Source: Effrenium voratum (taxonomy: Eukaryota > Sar > Dinophyceae > Suessiales > Symbiodiniaceae). From it: a stretch of 64,000 bases of DNA. The position numbers and the translations under genes are program-made. The first letter of the stretch is position 1, and every line of letters begins with the position of its first letter. Location of the stretch: NCBI GenBank assembly GCA_963377175.1, contig CAUJNA010002879.1:444501-508500 (forward strand). Direction: 5' to 3'. The notes under the pieces are model-generated. The model saw nothing but the letters and a program-made list of their open reading frames with translations, was not told the origin of the DNA and ran no database searches. Positions 19,401 to 31,500 of this stretch are shown piece after piece.

Positions 19401-22400
19401 TTCCTCCCTAAGATCTTTTGCCACCTTTCCCTGTTGAGATCCATTCCCCCTTTCCCCCCTAAGGCCCTTTCTCCCTCTGAGTTTTTCCCTTTTCCTCCCT
19501 ACGATGTTTTCCCCCCTCTCCCTGTTGAGATCCTTTCCCTCCTTTCCCCCCTAAGGCCTTTTTTCCCCCCGCGATCTTCCCCCTTTTCCTTCCTAAGATC
19601 TTTTCCCCCCTTTCCTTGTTGAGATCCTTTCCCGCCCTTTCCCCCCTAAGGCGTTTTCCCCCCCAAGATCTTCTCCCTTTTCCTCCCTAAGATCCTTTGC
19701 CCCCTTTCGCTGTTGAGATCCTTTCCCCCCTTTCCCCCCTAAGGCCTTTCCCCCCCTGAGATCTTCTCCCTTGTCCTCCCCAAGATCTTTTCCCTTGGTT
19801 GAGATCCTTTCCCCCTTTCCCTCGAGATCTTCTCCCTTTTCCTCCCTAGGATCTTCTCCCACCTTTCCCTGTTGAGCTCCTTTCCCCCTCTTTCCCCCTA
19901 AGGCCTTTTCAGATCTTCTCCCTTTTCCTCCCTAAGATCCTTTGCCCCCTTTCCCTGTTGAGATCCTTTCCCCCTTTCCCCCCTAAGGCCTTTTCCCTGC
20001 CTGGGAGCTTTTCCCTTTCCTCACTGAGATCTTTCCACCCCTTTCCCTGTTGAGATCGTTTCCCTCCTTTCCTTCCTAAGGCCTTTCCCCCCGCTGAGAT
20101 CTTCTCCTTATTCCTCCTTAAGATCCTTTGCCCCCTTTCCCCGTTGAGATCCTTTCCCCCCTTCCCTTTAAGGCCTTTCCAGATCTTCCCCCTTTTTCTT
20201 CCTAAGATTGTTCCCCCCCCCTTTCCCTGTTGAGATCCTTCCCACCCTTTCCCGCCTAAGGCCTTTCCCCCCCTGAGAGCTTCTCCCTTTTCGCGTTCTT
20301 TCCCGCAGATCTTCTCCCTTTCCTCCCTAAGATCTTTTCCACCCCTTTCCCTGTTGAGATCATTTCTCCCCTTTCCCCCCTAAGGCCTTTGTCCCCAGAT
20401 CTTCTCCCTTTCCTCCCTAAGATCTTTCCCCCCCCTTTCCCTGCTGAGGTCCTTTTCCCCCTTTGCCCCCTAAGGCCTTTCCCCCCCTGAGAGCTTCTCC
20501 TTTTTCCTTCCTAAGATCTTTTCCACCCTTTCCCTGTTGGGCTTTCCCCCCTAAGTCCTTTTCTCCCAGATCTTCCCCCTTTCCTCCCTAAGATCTTCCC
20601 CCCCCTTTCCTCCCTAAGATCTTTCCCACCCTTTCCCTGTTGAGATCTTTTTTCCCCTTTCCCTCCCAAGGCCTTTCCCCCCCTGAGAGCTTCTCCCTTT
20701 TCCTTCCTAAGATCTTTTCCCCCCTTTCCCTGTTGGCCTTTTTTCCCCAGATCTTCTCCCTTTCCTCCCTAAGATCTTTTCCACCCCTTTCCCTGTTGAG
20801 ATCATTTCTCCCCTTTCCCCCCTAAGGCCTTTTTGCCCCAGATCTTCTGCCTTTCCTCCCTAAGATCTTTCCCCCCCCCCCCCAGTTCCCTGTTGAGATC
20901 ATTTATTTCCCCCCTTTTCCTTCTAAGGCCTTTTCCCACCCTCAGTTCTTCTCCCTTTTCCTCCCAAAGATCTTCCCCCCCTTTCCTCCCTAAGTCCTTG
21001 AGATCTTCTCCCTTTTCCTCCCCTACCTTTCCCTGTTGAGAGCCTTTCCCCCCTTTCCCCCCTAAGGCCTTTTTTTCTCCCCACTTTCCTTGTTGAGATC
21101 CTTTCCCCCCCTTTCCCCCCTAAGGCCTTTTCCCCCCAAGATCTTCTCCCTTCTCCTCCCTAAGATGTTTTCCCCCCTTTCCCTGTTGAGAACCTTTCCC
21201 CCCTTTCCCCCCTAAGGCCTTCTCCCTTTGCCTCCCCAAGATCTTTTCCCCCGGTTGAGATCCTTTCCACCTTTCCCCTCGAGATCTTCTCCCTTTGCCT
21301 CCCTAGTATCTTTTCTCCCTGTCCCTGTTGAGATCCTTTCCCCCCCTTTCCCCCCAAATGCCCAAAGGCGTTTTCCCCCCCCAAGATCTTCTCCCTTTTC
21401 CTCCCTCAGATCATTTGCCCCTGTTCCGTGTTGAGATCCTTTCCCCCTTTCCCCCCTAAGGCCTTTCCCCTTCCTCAGATCTTAAGGCCGTTTCCCCCTT
21501 TGAGATCTTCTCGCTTTTCGATCCTTTCCCCCCCTTTCCCCCCCAAGGCCTTTTCCCCCCCCTGAGATCATATCCCTTTTCCTCCTTTTTCCTCCCTAAG
21601 ATGTTTTCCCGCCATTCCCTGTTGAGATCCTTTCCCCCCTTTCCCCCCTAAGGCCTTTTCCCCCCTGAGACCTTCTCCCTTTTCCTCCCTAAGAGCTTTT
21701 CCCACCTTTCTTTATTGAGATCCCCCCTTTCCCGTTTGAGATCCTGTCCCCATTGCCCCGTAGGGCCTGTTCCCCCCGAGAAAGATTTCCCTTTTCCTCC
21801 CAAAGATCTTTTCCCCCCTTTCCCCCTTAAGGCATTTTTTCCCCAGATCCTCTCCCTTTCCTCCCTGAGATCTTTCCCCCCCTTTCGCTGTTGAGATCCT
21901 TTCCCCCTTTCCCCCCTTCATTTCCTTCACCAGCATGGGCAACATCCCCAGCATCACTTGCATCATCCGCATCCTTGGCAGGCGCTGATGCGGGTGATGC
22001 TGGTGATGCTGGCGATGTGCCGCTGGAGCTGCTAAGGATGCGAAAGCGCACGCGGGGGGAATCGAACACCCCAATGTTTTTGACAAACTGAGTTGCGCAA
22101 GCCCGCACAATGAACAGATTTAGTGAAGCGTCTTCGAGTCACCGCGTGGTACGTGGACCCCCCCACCCCTGGGTCTGTTGTCGGCGGATATTCTGCGATG
22201 CGAGGCTGAGCAGAAGTGGCCATAGTTCAAAACCAATGGGATCCCATTTTGAGATAGGTGCACCACCCCATTTTGGAACCGATTTTAGTGGTTGGATTGG
22301 GATGTTCACTGGGGGCTAGCCGGGGGTTTGACCCGTGGCCTGCAAGTCGATAAAGAGATGTTGAACAGGGGATGGTCATTTGCCTTTAGATTTAGTTTGA

Positions 22401-25400
22401 GGTGTTCTGCCAGGCCGCATAGCCTCACAAAGCCAGCCCCTCACCTTTGCCAGCAGTGTTTCCTGGATTATCAATTCTTTTTTGCTCAAGCCTCCGACAC
22501 TCAGCCGTGGGGTGTCTTCGTCAAGTGTCACTTCCTGTTTCGATTTTGTCCCTTGATCTGCGATTGGCTGACGGGGGCACTGAGAGTCTGCTTGCCGGGG
22601 CTCAAAACTGGTTACCGTGAGCAGAGTCAAACTCCAACAACTTTGATGTTTGACAGGAAAGTCTCCTAAGAGCTTGTTAGTCATGCTGACAGCCACCACC
22701 GTCCAGGTGACCCCATTTTTGAGGGGTCATCCAGCCCCCGCCCCCCTCCCACCCCCCCCCCCACCCCCACCCCCCACCCCCATTCTACAGTCAGGTCCCA
22801 AAACATGGGGTCTTGGGGGCCAGGTACGTCTGACCCCATCCTAGCTCCCCCAGTAGTGCCCGTTGTCACCCCTTTTTTGGTTGGGAGGGTTCCCCTACTA
22901 AAATAGACAGAAAAGAAAAATGGAGACTGCCTGGAGTCTCCATGACCCTTTAAAAATGAGATCCATGACCACATTATTTTGGGTAATGCCCAACCATTTT
23001 TATTTCGGGTCATGATTCAGACTCCAGAACATTTCCCCCAGTAGTTTCTAGTCCCCCTACTAAAACAGGCAAAAAAGGAATTGCGTTTCTCCCCCAGTTT
23101 CCAGTTCTACTAAAATCCGCAAAAAACCCTTCGGGCACCCGAAACTGTTTTAGTTTTTGTTTCTTTTCTCCAACACGTTTTGGAGGGGACCTCGTCATCT
23201 TTTCACTCGGCGAACGCGAGGAGCTCGGCTTCGGCTCCTTCGGGACCATCTACTTGGCGAAGCAAAAGGCCGGCGGTTTATCGGCGCGGGGGAAAAGGAA
23301 AAATGACGTCATGAAGCACTGGGTTTTAAGTCTGGTCAAAAAGCTGGACCCTGACGTTGCTTCTGAGTTCCCTGGGAAAAATGAGAAAACTATGTCCACC
23401 TGGAGTTTTCTTTAAGGACCCTTTAGAAATGGTGGGTCATTACCCAACATGGGGTCATAGACCCATTTTTATTTCGGGTCAGAAGGGGACACCAGGTACC
23501 CAAAAAAGGAGACTTCACCCCAACTACCCAAAGAGAAAGGGGAATGAATTCACCCACCAGACAGTCAGACATATTATGGGTGTGGCTCAAAATTAAAGAG
23601 GAGGGGCAAACGCAGGTTTTGGTCCATGTTTCCACTTACCAGGGCAAGCCATTTTGGAATTCCGGTTTTTTGAGCCACCAGACATATTTTGGGCCTATAA
23701 CCAAGATGTAAGGAGATTTGGAGGGTTCAGGTGGGAAATTGACTGGGATTGACTGTACAACTGATCCGCGCAATTGCAGGGGTCCTGCCTAGGCAGGTTT
23801 GCAGGCTGCATTTCAAAGCAAGAGTTCATCCCCCGCATGCCCCAAACCCGGCGGGATGCGTGTGCTTGAAGCTATTTTAGGATTTTGTCCTCCCGGGATG
23901 CGTGTTGGCTTGGTATATCCTTTGGACACATCCCAAGCGCGGAAGACATCAAAAGATCAATGTGCACCCCAACCAAGGTTGGTGTTGGGTTTTACAAATT
24001 CTTACATTTTTGCTTCTTGTGGTTTGGGTGAAATCCAAATCCACTGAACTGCTAATTAAAACTCAGATCATTTTTTGCTCCCCTAACCCAACGTCAGCCA
24101 AGCAACCCTCAGAAAGCGCCAAGCCCAGGCCACGACCAATTCCCAGCTTGAAGGGCTAAGTGTCAAAAACAAGAGCAAGGGCCGAGAAATTAAGAGGTGA
24201 CTAAACGAGGTTAGGCTCAACCAGCCATCCGGTTCAACTTCGCTTTTTAGCCTAGTGGTTAGTGGTAGTTTCCGAATTTGACCCACTGAAAGTGAAACTT
24301 TTAGCGGGGGATCTGAGGGCCCAGTAAAAGACAACCAGCATAAACCAACTTTTGAAAGGAAACCACCGTCGATGTGAGACATAGACTGGCTTGTAGTGGC
24401 CGTGGCGAAAATGTTGGGAACTAGTTTAGGCTTTGAACTGAATTTTCGCATCTCCAAAAGGGCCCCGGCAATATTAGTATGGGTGTGTATTCAATTAGGA
24501 CTTCCCCTGCTATTTAAAAAGGAATCCGACATCTGAGCTATCCCCAGTGGAGAACGGAAATGATGCCTTTGCTATGGCTAATATATTGGCTGATTCCATT
24601 GGGCCCCCAGGGCTGGTGATTTGGGAGTAGTCATCTTAAGCAAAAGATGTGGCAACGTTCGGATGGTGTTGAGGAGCTAAAATGCGGGGGGATGGGGGGG
24701 CACCCTTCAGGTTGGTTTGGGAAGCCAAAAGGAGCCTGGTGAGTCTAATTGAAAGTACCCCCGTTTTTATGGTCTCAAAGGGAAGCCAACTTAAGACAAC
24801 CCCCAAAAAAGGGAAACCAACTCAAGACAACCCGAAAAAAAGGGAAACCAACTCAAGACACCCCCATTTTGGGGGGTCATCACGGGTCATCCACCACCAG
24901 GACCCCCAACAATGGCCCCGAATCCTGGCAATGGACAGAGCCCGTTTTGGATTGTGGGGGGTGAAAGAAATCCTGGACCCTGAGTACGTTTCCCCCATAT
25001 TCATGGTTGTCGTTGCGAAACCTGTCTTCCATTTTTGCTTGTTGTGGTTTAGTGGGTTGAAATCCAACCACTTGACTGCGAAAAATTGATATTTTTTGCT
25101 CCCCTAACCCAACGTCAACCAAGCTGAGTACGTTTCCCCCGGTATGGTTTTTTGGCCCCATGGCTCACGCTCGAATTTGGTCGTCAGTCGCTGGGCTTCA
25201 AGATGGCAGTCCCGGGCTCAACGGGACGAGACCGGGAGACCGGGCGACCGGGCGACCGGGAGACCGGAGCCAGGGTGGGTTTGGTTGGGATAGCCACCTG
25301 GGGCTCCGGCGGTTTGTTTTTGGCCAGGGCTGGCTTTCTGGTTGTTTGGTTGGCTGCCGCCGCCGCCTGGGACGGGAGGCTTGGGCGGTGAACGTCCACC

Positions 25401-28400
25401 AAAACCTGGGGCAACCTGGACAAGATGGTGGGTAAGTTCGGAGGGGTCAGAAGTAGAACGGGTGTTCCGTGTTGAAGCGAGTTTTAAGTTCTAATGTTAG
25501 CACTTGATTAATAAAGGCCCCCCACCCCCTGAACAATGGAGGCGCCAAAACAATGGGGATGCACTTTTGGGACGTCCAAACAATGGAGGATTTTGGGGCC
25601 CAATTCTACTTTAGTATTGCAGCCACTTCCTTTTTGCAATTCTACTTTAGTATTGCAGCCACTTCCTTTTTGCAATTCTACTTTAGTATTGCAACCGCTT
25701 CTTCCTGAGCAGACTTTTTGGAATACTACTTTAGTATTGCAACCACTTCTTCCTGAGCATATTCTTTGAAATACTATTTTAGCATTGCAACCAATTGAAA
25801 GGGGAATGCTTTTAAGCAAGTGGGCGACCAATTGAAAGGGATGCTGTTAAGCAAGTGGGCCACCAATTGAAAGGGGAATGCTTTTGAGTAAAGCAACTGA
25901 TAGTTTATTTCTGGGAGGGGGGGCTGGGGGCTTGCAACTAATGTGGTCCCCTAAAATAATGAGATTTTTGTGGTTCAGTGGGGTCTGTGAGGGGTACCCT
26001 TGTCCTGATTGTTGTTTTGCGTTTTTTAAACACGGTTTAATAAAGAGTTTGCAGTTTCAGGGCTGGGGATGGTTATCAAATTTCAGAGTGGTTGAGAAAC
26101 CAATTGAAAGGGGAATGCTTTTAAGCAAGTGGGCCACCAATTGAAAAGGGGATGCTTTTAAGCAAGTGGGCCACCAATTGAAAGGGGAATGCTTTTGAGT
26201 AAAGCAACTGATAGTTTCTTTGCTGGGAGGGGCGGCTGGGGGCTTGCAACTAATGTTGTCCCCTAAAAGAATGACATTATTGTGGTTCAGTGGGGTCTGT
26301 GAGGGGTACCCTTGTCCTGATTGTTTGTTTTTGCTTTTTTTTAAACACGGTTTAGTAAAGAGTTTGCATTTTCAGGGCTGAGGATGGTTTTCAAATTTCA
26401 GAGGTTTCAGCTGGCTTTGGGTTCTGTGGTTGAGCAACCAATTGAAAGAAGAATGCGTTTAAACAAGTGGGCCACCAATTGAAAGGGGATGCTGTTAAGC
26501 AAGTGGGCCACCAACTGAAAGGGGAATGCTTCTGAGTAAAGCAACTGATAGTTTATTTTCTATCAGGGGGGTGGTTTTTTAAAATTAAAAATTGATTTGT
26601 GGAGTTTTGTTTTTTGAATTTTCCCCCCGGGCAAAAAAAACGTACAGAAGTGTTGGTTCTGTGGAGTAAGAGAGTCTGCTACACGAGAGCAAGTTCGGGC
26701 AGCATCAGCCCTGCGCCGTTATAGTCTGGGGCAAAAATGACCTTGCCAAGGATTCGGTTTTCGATGTCTCAGTATAGTTTATCCCGAGAATATCATGTTT
26801 GGAGCACTGCAAATATCATGTTTGGCTGAAATACGAGGGTTTCGATCGGTCGGTCCGAGCACTGTACATATACAGCTGCAAATGGGTGACTGACACACAA
26901 GACGGTGCAGCGGTGCAATTACTGAGGATTGTGTGTGGGGCGGACACGAAGCTAAGTTTGGCGATACCCATTCTCCATAGACTTGAAATACTATAATTTG
27001 GTAAGACACACAACCGCTACGCGCATGCGCAATGTTTGTCAAGTTGAGAATTGTCTTTCCGCGCTAAAGTTAACCGCAACAGAGATGCCATGAGCAATCT
27101 GTTTTGGAGATTCTTGTTGCAATGGCTTCCATTAGAGCGCGCTTCGAGGGAACTCAAGGAGTTTGGGGCGAGTCATTCACTCTTGGAGTTTCCCGCTTTG
27201 GGTTTCGCCCAAAAAGGTGCCAACCAAGTTTTTTGGCATATGCCTGAGCCGCAATCGTTCCGCAAGAGAGAAGAGGTGCTCATGTCGAGACAGGGGGCCA
27301 ACACTACTGCGCAGTAATACAAGAACGTGTCATGTGCGCACCTTTTGTTTTGCAAATTGCATGGAAAACGATCGGTGACTCGCGGATACACTTGACAATA
27401 CCCTTGCAAATTCCAGAAACGATAGGTGGCTCATTGACACGGAATGAGTACACTTAGTTTCAACAACCAATCTTGACCGTGGCGAATGTAGTTTCCTGCC
27501 CTCTCCAGACCCGATGGATCGCAACCTCACATTGTTCTTTTTGGGGCTTGGTTTGTGAACGCAAAAAAGTCAAGCTTCGTTTGACAGGGGATTATGTTTT
27601 TTTGATTGGATAACTGCAGTTCGCCCAGATCCAGCTTGTAGATTTGAAAATCTTAATTGGGGATGCTTATAGACAAGAAACAAAAGGCAAACAAACAAGC
27701 AAGCAAATAAACAGCGCAACGAAAATAGAGACGTGGCAGATTCATTGGTCTGTCACAAAGAGCCACGTGCGTCCAGTGCCACAGATCGACTCATTGCGGC
27801 CAGTAGCCCGCGTCATGGGGGCTAAGTGGTGACGAACTTGGCCAAAGCAGGGTTCCTCTAGGATTAACTTCCCCATTCTTTCCAGGATCCTTCTTTCTAG
27901 ACAACCACCAAAATCCCTGAGGAAATGGCGATCGGTCTTTGAAAATAACGATGCCTGAAAAGAATGGAAACGGAATCAACCCGTAGAAGAATGTGTTGCT
28001 AGACAATTGGCCACCTTGTGAATCGTGATACTACGGTGGCATTTTCCAAAGGGTGATTTTGTTCCTGCTTTTGACGTCTACTATTTGAGAATCAACCCCT
28101 AGAGTTCCATTTTTTGGCAAGCAGGGGAAATCTAACCGGGTTCAAGTGAGTCACAATTCAAACCCCGTGTTAAAATGGTCGAATTATGAAGGCGGCCGCA
28201 GCTATTTATGGTTGGGATTGTCCTTTACTAACATTCATTTATCCGGGTTTTGATTGTGGCTCAAGTCTCTACCTTGGGGTCAATACATGGAGCCCTGAGG
28301 CAAATGAAGACAAATCCGCCAGGTTCAACCCTCCGAGTTGGCCACATTCACATGTCCAAGTTAGTTTGTTAGTTTGTTGTTTGTTTGTTTGTGTGTTTGT

Positions 28401-28462
28401 TTGTTTGTCTGTTTGTCCGTCTGTCCGTCCGTCTGTCCGTCTTTCCGTCTGTCCGTCTGTCC

Positions 28463-28530
<68 letters not shown>

Positions 28531-31500
28531 GTCTGTTTGTTGTGTATGTTTGTTCGATTTCATCGCCCCTTCTCCCCATCCCTGCGTGTGCGTGGCTTTC
28601 TGTTGGCAGCTTCCGAACTCTGAACTCCGAGGTCAAGAAGGTGCGCAAGGTGGACAAAGACCCCAGAGTGTTTCTTGCTCAGCATGCGGCATTTGACCAA
28701 AGTTGCCCACAGCCAATCGACCTTCTGACAAATATTATGTGTATTCCGCATGAACTGTGGCAGCTTGTTTTTCACGGACTCTTTCAGTTGAAACAGCTTT
28801 TGGATAATCCTTGTTATTCCATGTTTAGCGCTTAGAGCAGTTTTCAACATGGCGGTTATTGGGAAGCATTTCACATTTTTGCTTATTGTGGTTTAGTGGG
28901 AAAACCAAATCCACTTAACTGCTAAAAAATGATATGTGTTGCTCCCCCTCCAAGGTCAACCAAGTCAAGCATCCATGGCGTGAGGATCGCGGTATCTTGT
29001 GAAGGCGTGTCATGTTCCAGGGAGTACCGTGAAAGGTCGGAGTAGATGCATGATGTTGCGCGGTGGGGAAGGGTAGCCTAGAATCCCAATGGGTCTAGAA
29101 AAATGGGATTGGGCACCCACCAGCCCCTCCATTGAAGTACCAAAGATATTCCTCACTCGCCCACATTCCCAACCTCGGGATTTGCCGGACTCTGTCAAAA
29201 TCGGGATCCTGATTTCTTTTGTCTGACCAGCAAATGAAACCAAGCGCTGACACCAACACCGCCAAAATTTCGAGGGCCAGCGCATGCAAAGCGGCTGCAT
29301 GTTTGCTATTCAGTGGGCCTACGGGGAAGTGTCCATAATCGTCCAGAACTGAAATCCAAAAAACCAAGTGGTGAACACATCAAAAAAGGTGAGCGGAATG
29401 TGTTCGGAAACTTTCGGAGCATCTTCATGGCTTAAACAAATTCTGAGCATGTCTTCAAGCTACGCGCCTCCTTTCGATGTCCCCCTTTCAGCTCGAGGGT
29501 TTCTTGATTTGGACCGCGCTGGCGCGGAGGGCGGAGCTGCTGATGAATGAGATCCATGCTCTTATGGACTTGGATCATCCCAACGTGGCCCTTTGGGCGG
29601 CATCTCTCCGCGCGTTTTTTTTTTTTTTTTTTTTTTTTTTTTCGCCGAAGGAGCTCGCGGAGGTTCTTGTGGTTTTGTTTGGCTTGCGCCTTCGCATTCG
29701 CCCTGTACACAGGATAAAAGTGAGGTTCCCTGGTATCTTGCCGGTCCTCTGTAGGGTAGCAAGATTCTTGTAAAGGAATGTGGGTGGAGGGACTGGTAAA
29801 AGAGGGGCAAGGAAGGGATGACACCGGGCCTGTCACAGCTGCAAATGGGCAGGTGGGAATTCTGGTACTATTGCTACGCACCCTTTAGGGTCCAAGCCCT
29901 CTCAGGACATCCCTCTCAGCATCGAAGTGCACCAAAAAGCACACAGGCACCTTCCAGCTGAACAGGCAGTTCAACTTACGTTGGATATGAAAACTCGTGA
30001 TCTCTGAGTCAGTCACGGTTTATCCTTTGCACCTGGTCCTTTTGACAGGTGTTCACCCTGTTTTGGCAGACTTTGAGCCAGCAGGTATTGGTTCCCAGAA
30101 CACCGATCCAAACAGGAGTCCCGATCGCTTGAGAAGTGTAGACAGCAAAGGCGGCCTTTTCCCAACGGCGACTTTTCTCCAAAGTGGAAGGACTGAGTCA
30201 ATGCAAAGCCACGTAAAGCGACTGCACCTTCTGGTGGCTAGCTGTGAGAATTAGTTGATTGCCTGAGCCACAATGTTTCGCATGTGCCAACAGCACACTT
30301 CCCAAGCAAGCATGATGCAAACACCGAATCACTCTGTTGCAATTGCCATCATTCCGATTGACATTGGAGGAAGCTTCTTGGAACCTAGCAGCAACCTTCC
30401 CGTTTGCTCAGTCCAGCCGATGCATCGGTCTCGCTGTGTTTTTTTTTTTTGGCTACCCCAAATGGTGGTGCTCCTCCTGGTTTCGCAGGGAAATCACGAA
30501 GACAAAAAAAAACGGTTCCCTCAAGGGACGGCAGCCCCATGCTGCTTCCATGACGTCTATCATGGATCCAAACAAAACCACGAGAATGAGGGAGCCTTTG
30601 TTAATGAAGCCCTTAATAAGGGCTTAAGGGCTTAATAAGGGCTCCCTCCCCCCCCCTCCCTGGTGAACCGTCTCAAACTTCAATGTGTTTTGAGAAAGCT
30701 GGCCAACTCAATGAATCTTCTGACTCATTGACCACACATTCTAACAGGGCACCGAATCATTGGTCGGAAGCTGCCACCTGCCTGACCTGCCTGGACGGCA
30801 AGCCTGCCTGCTGATAAAGATGAGCTACAGTGGGTTTGCCCCCCCGTCCCCCCCCCCCCAAGGGCCACCATTTATGGTATTTAAGTTAGGTGTCCTTTGT
30901 ATGCAGGTTCTGCTGCCTGTAGCTTAAGTATTCTTGATTTGCTCCCTGTGGGTCTTATCACTACTAGAGATTTTCCAGGGGACGAAACACATAGGACCCC
31001 AGTCGTGACTTGTTTGTTGTGGCTTTCCCTGGAAGATCCACCAAGACAGAGTGCGGAGTATCGTTTTTGTGTGTTTTTTTTCTCCTTGTTTTTTGCGCAT
31101 AGCAACCGGGGGCTGTGGTAGAGGGGATAACATGGGGAGAATTTACTCACAATGAGGAACTAAGGGCCACTCACCGAATGCCCTTGTCACAATCAATAAG
31201 CGTGGCTCATGTTTTGTTTCGGTGTTCCACGTTTGGTCTACCCCGGCTCATCAATCCGGGTTGGACTACTGAATGTTATGTACTCAGAAGCCATAAAGGT
31301 AGTCCCCAAAGGAGAATTATCTAATTAGATCTCGTAGATCCTCTATTTAAACCTCAGCTCCCGTTTTGACATAGGTGGAATATCCATCCAACTTGTCGAT
31401 GTGTGAATGGTATAAACCAGATTGGTAGAAGAAGCTGTCGTTGGTTTTTGCACTATTTTCTTCGAGCAACCAGCGCTCCGGAAAAAGTCGCAAGCGATTT

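Noticed and set aside
23648..23660. AGCCATTTTGG resembling the dinoflagellate spliced leader (CCATTTTGGCTCAAG)
   Set aside because: The match is part of the family B core seen in every copy and lacks the GCTCAAG end.
28364..28548. CRISPR-like regular repeat
   Set aside because: Plain tetranucleotide microsatellite without spacers, in a eukaryotic intron.
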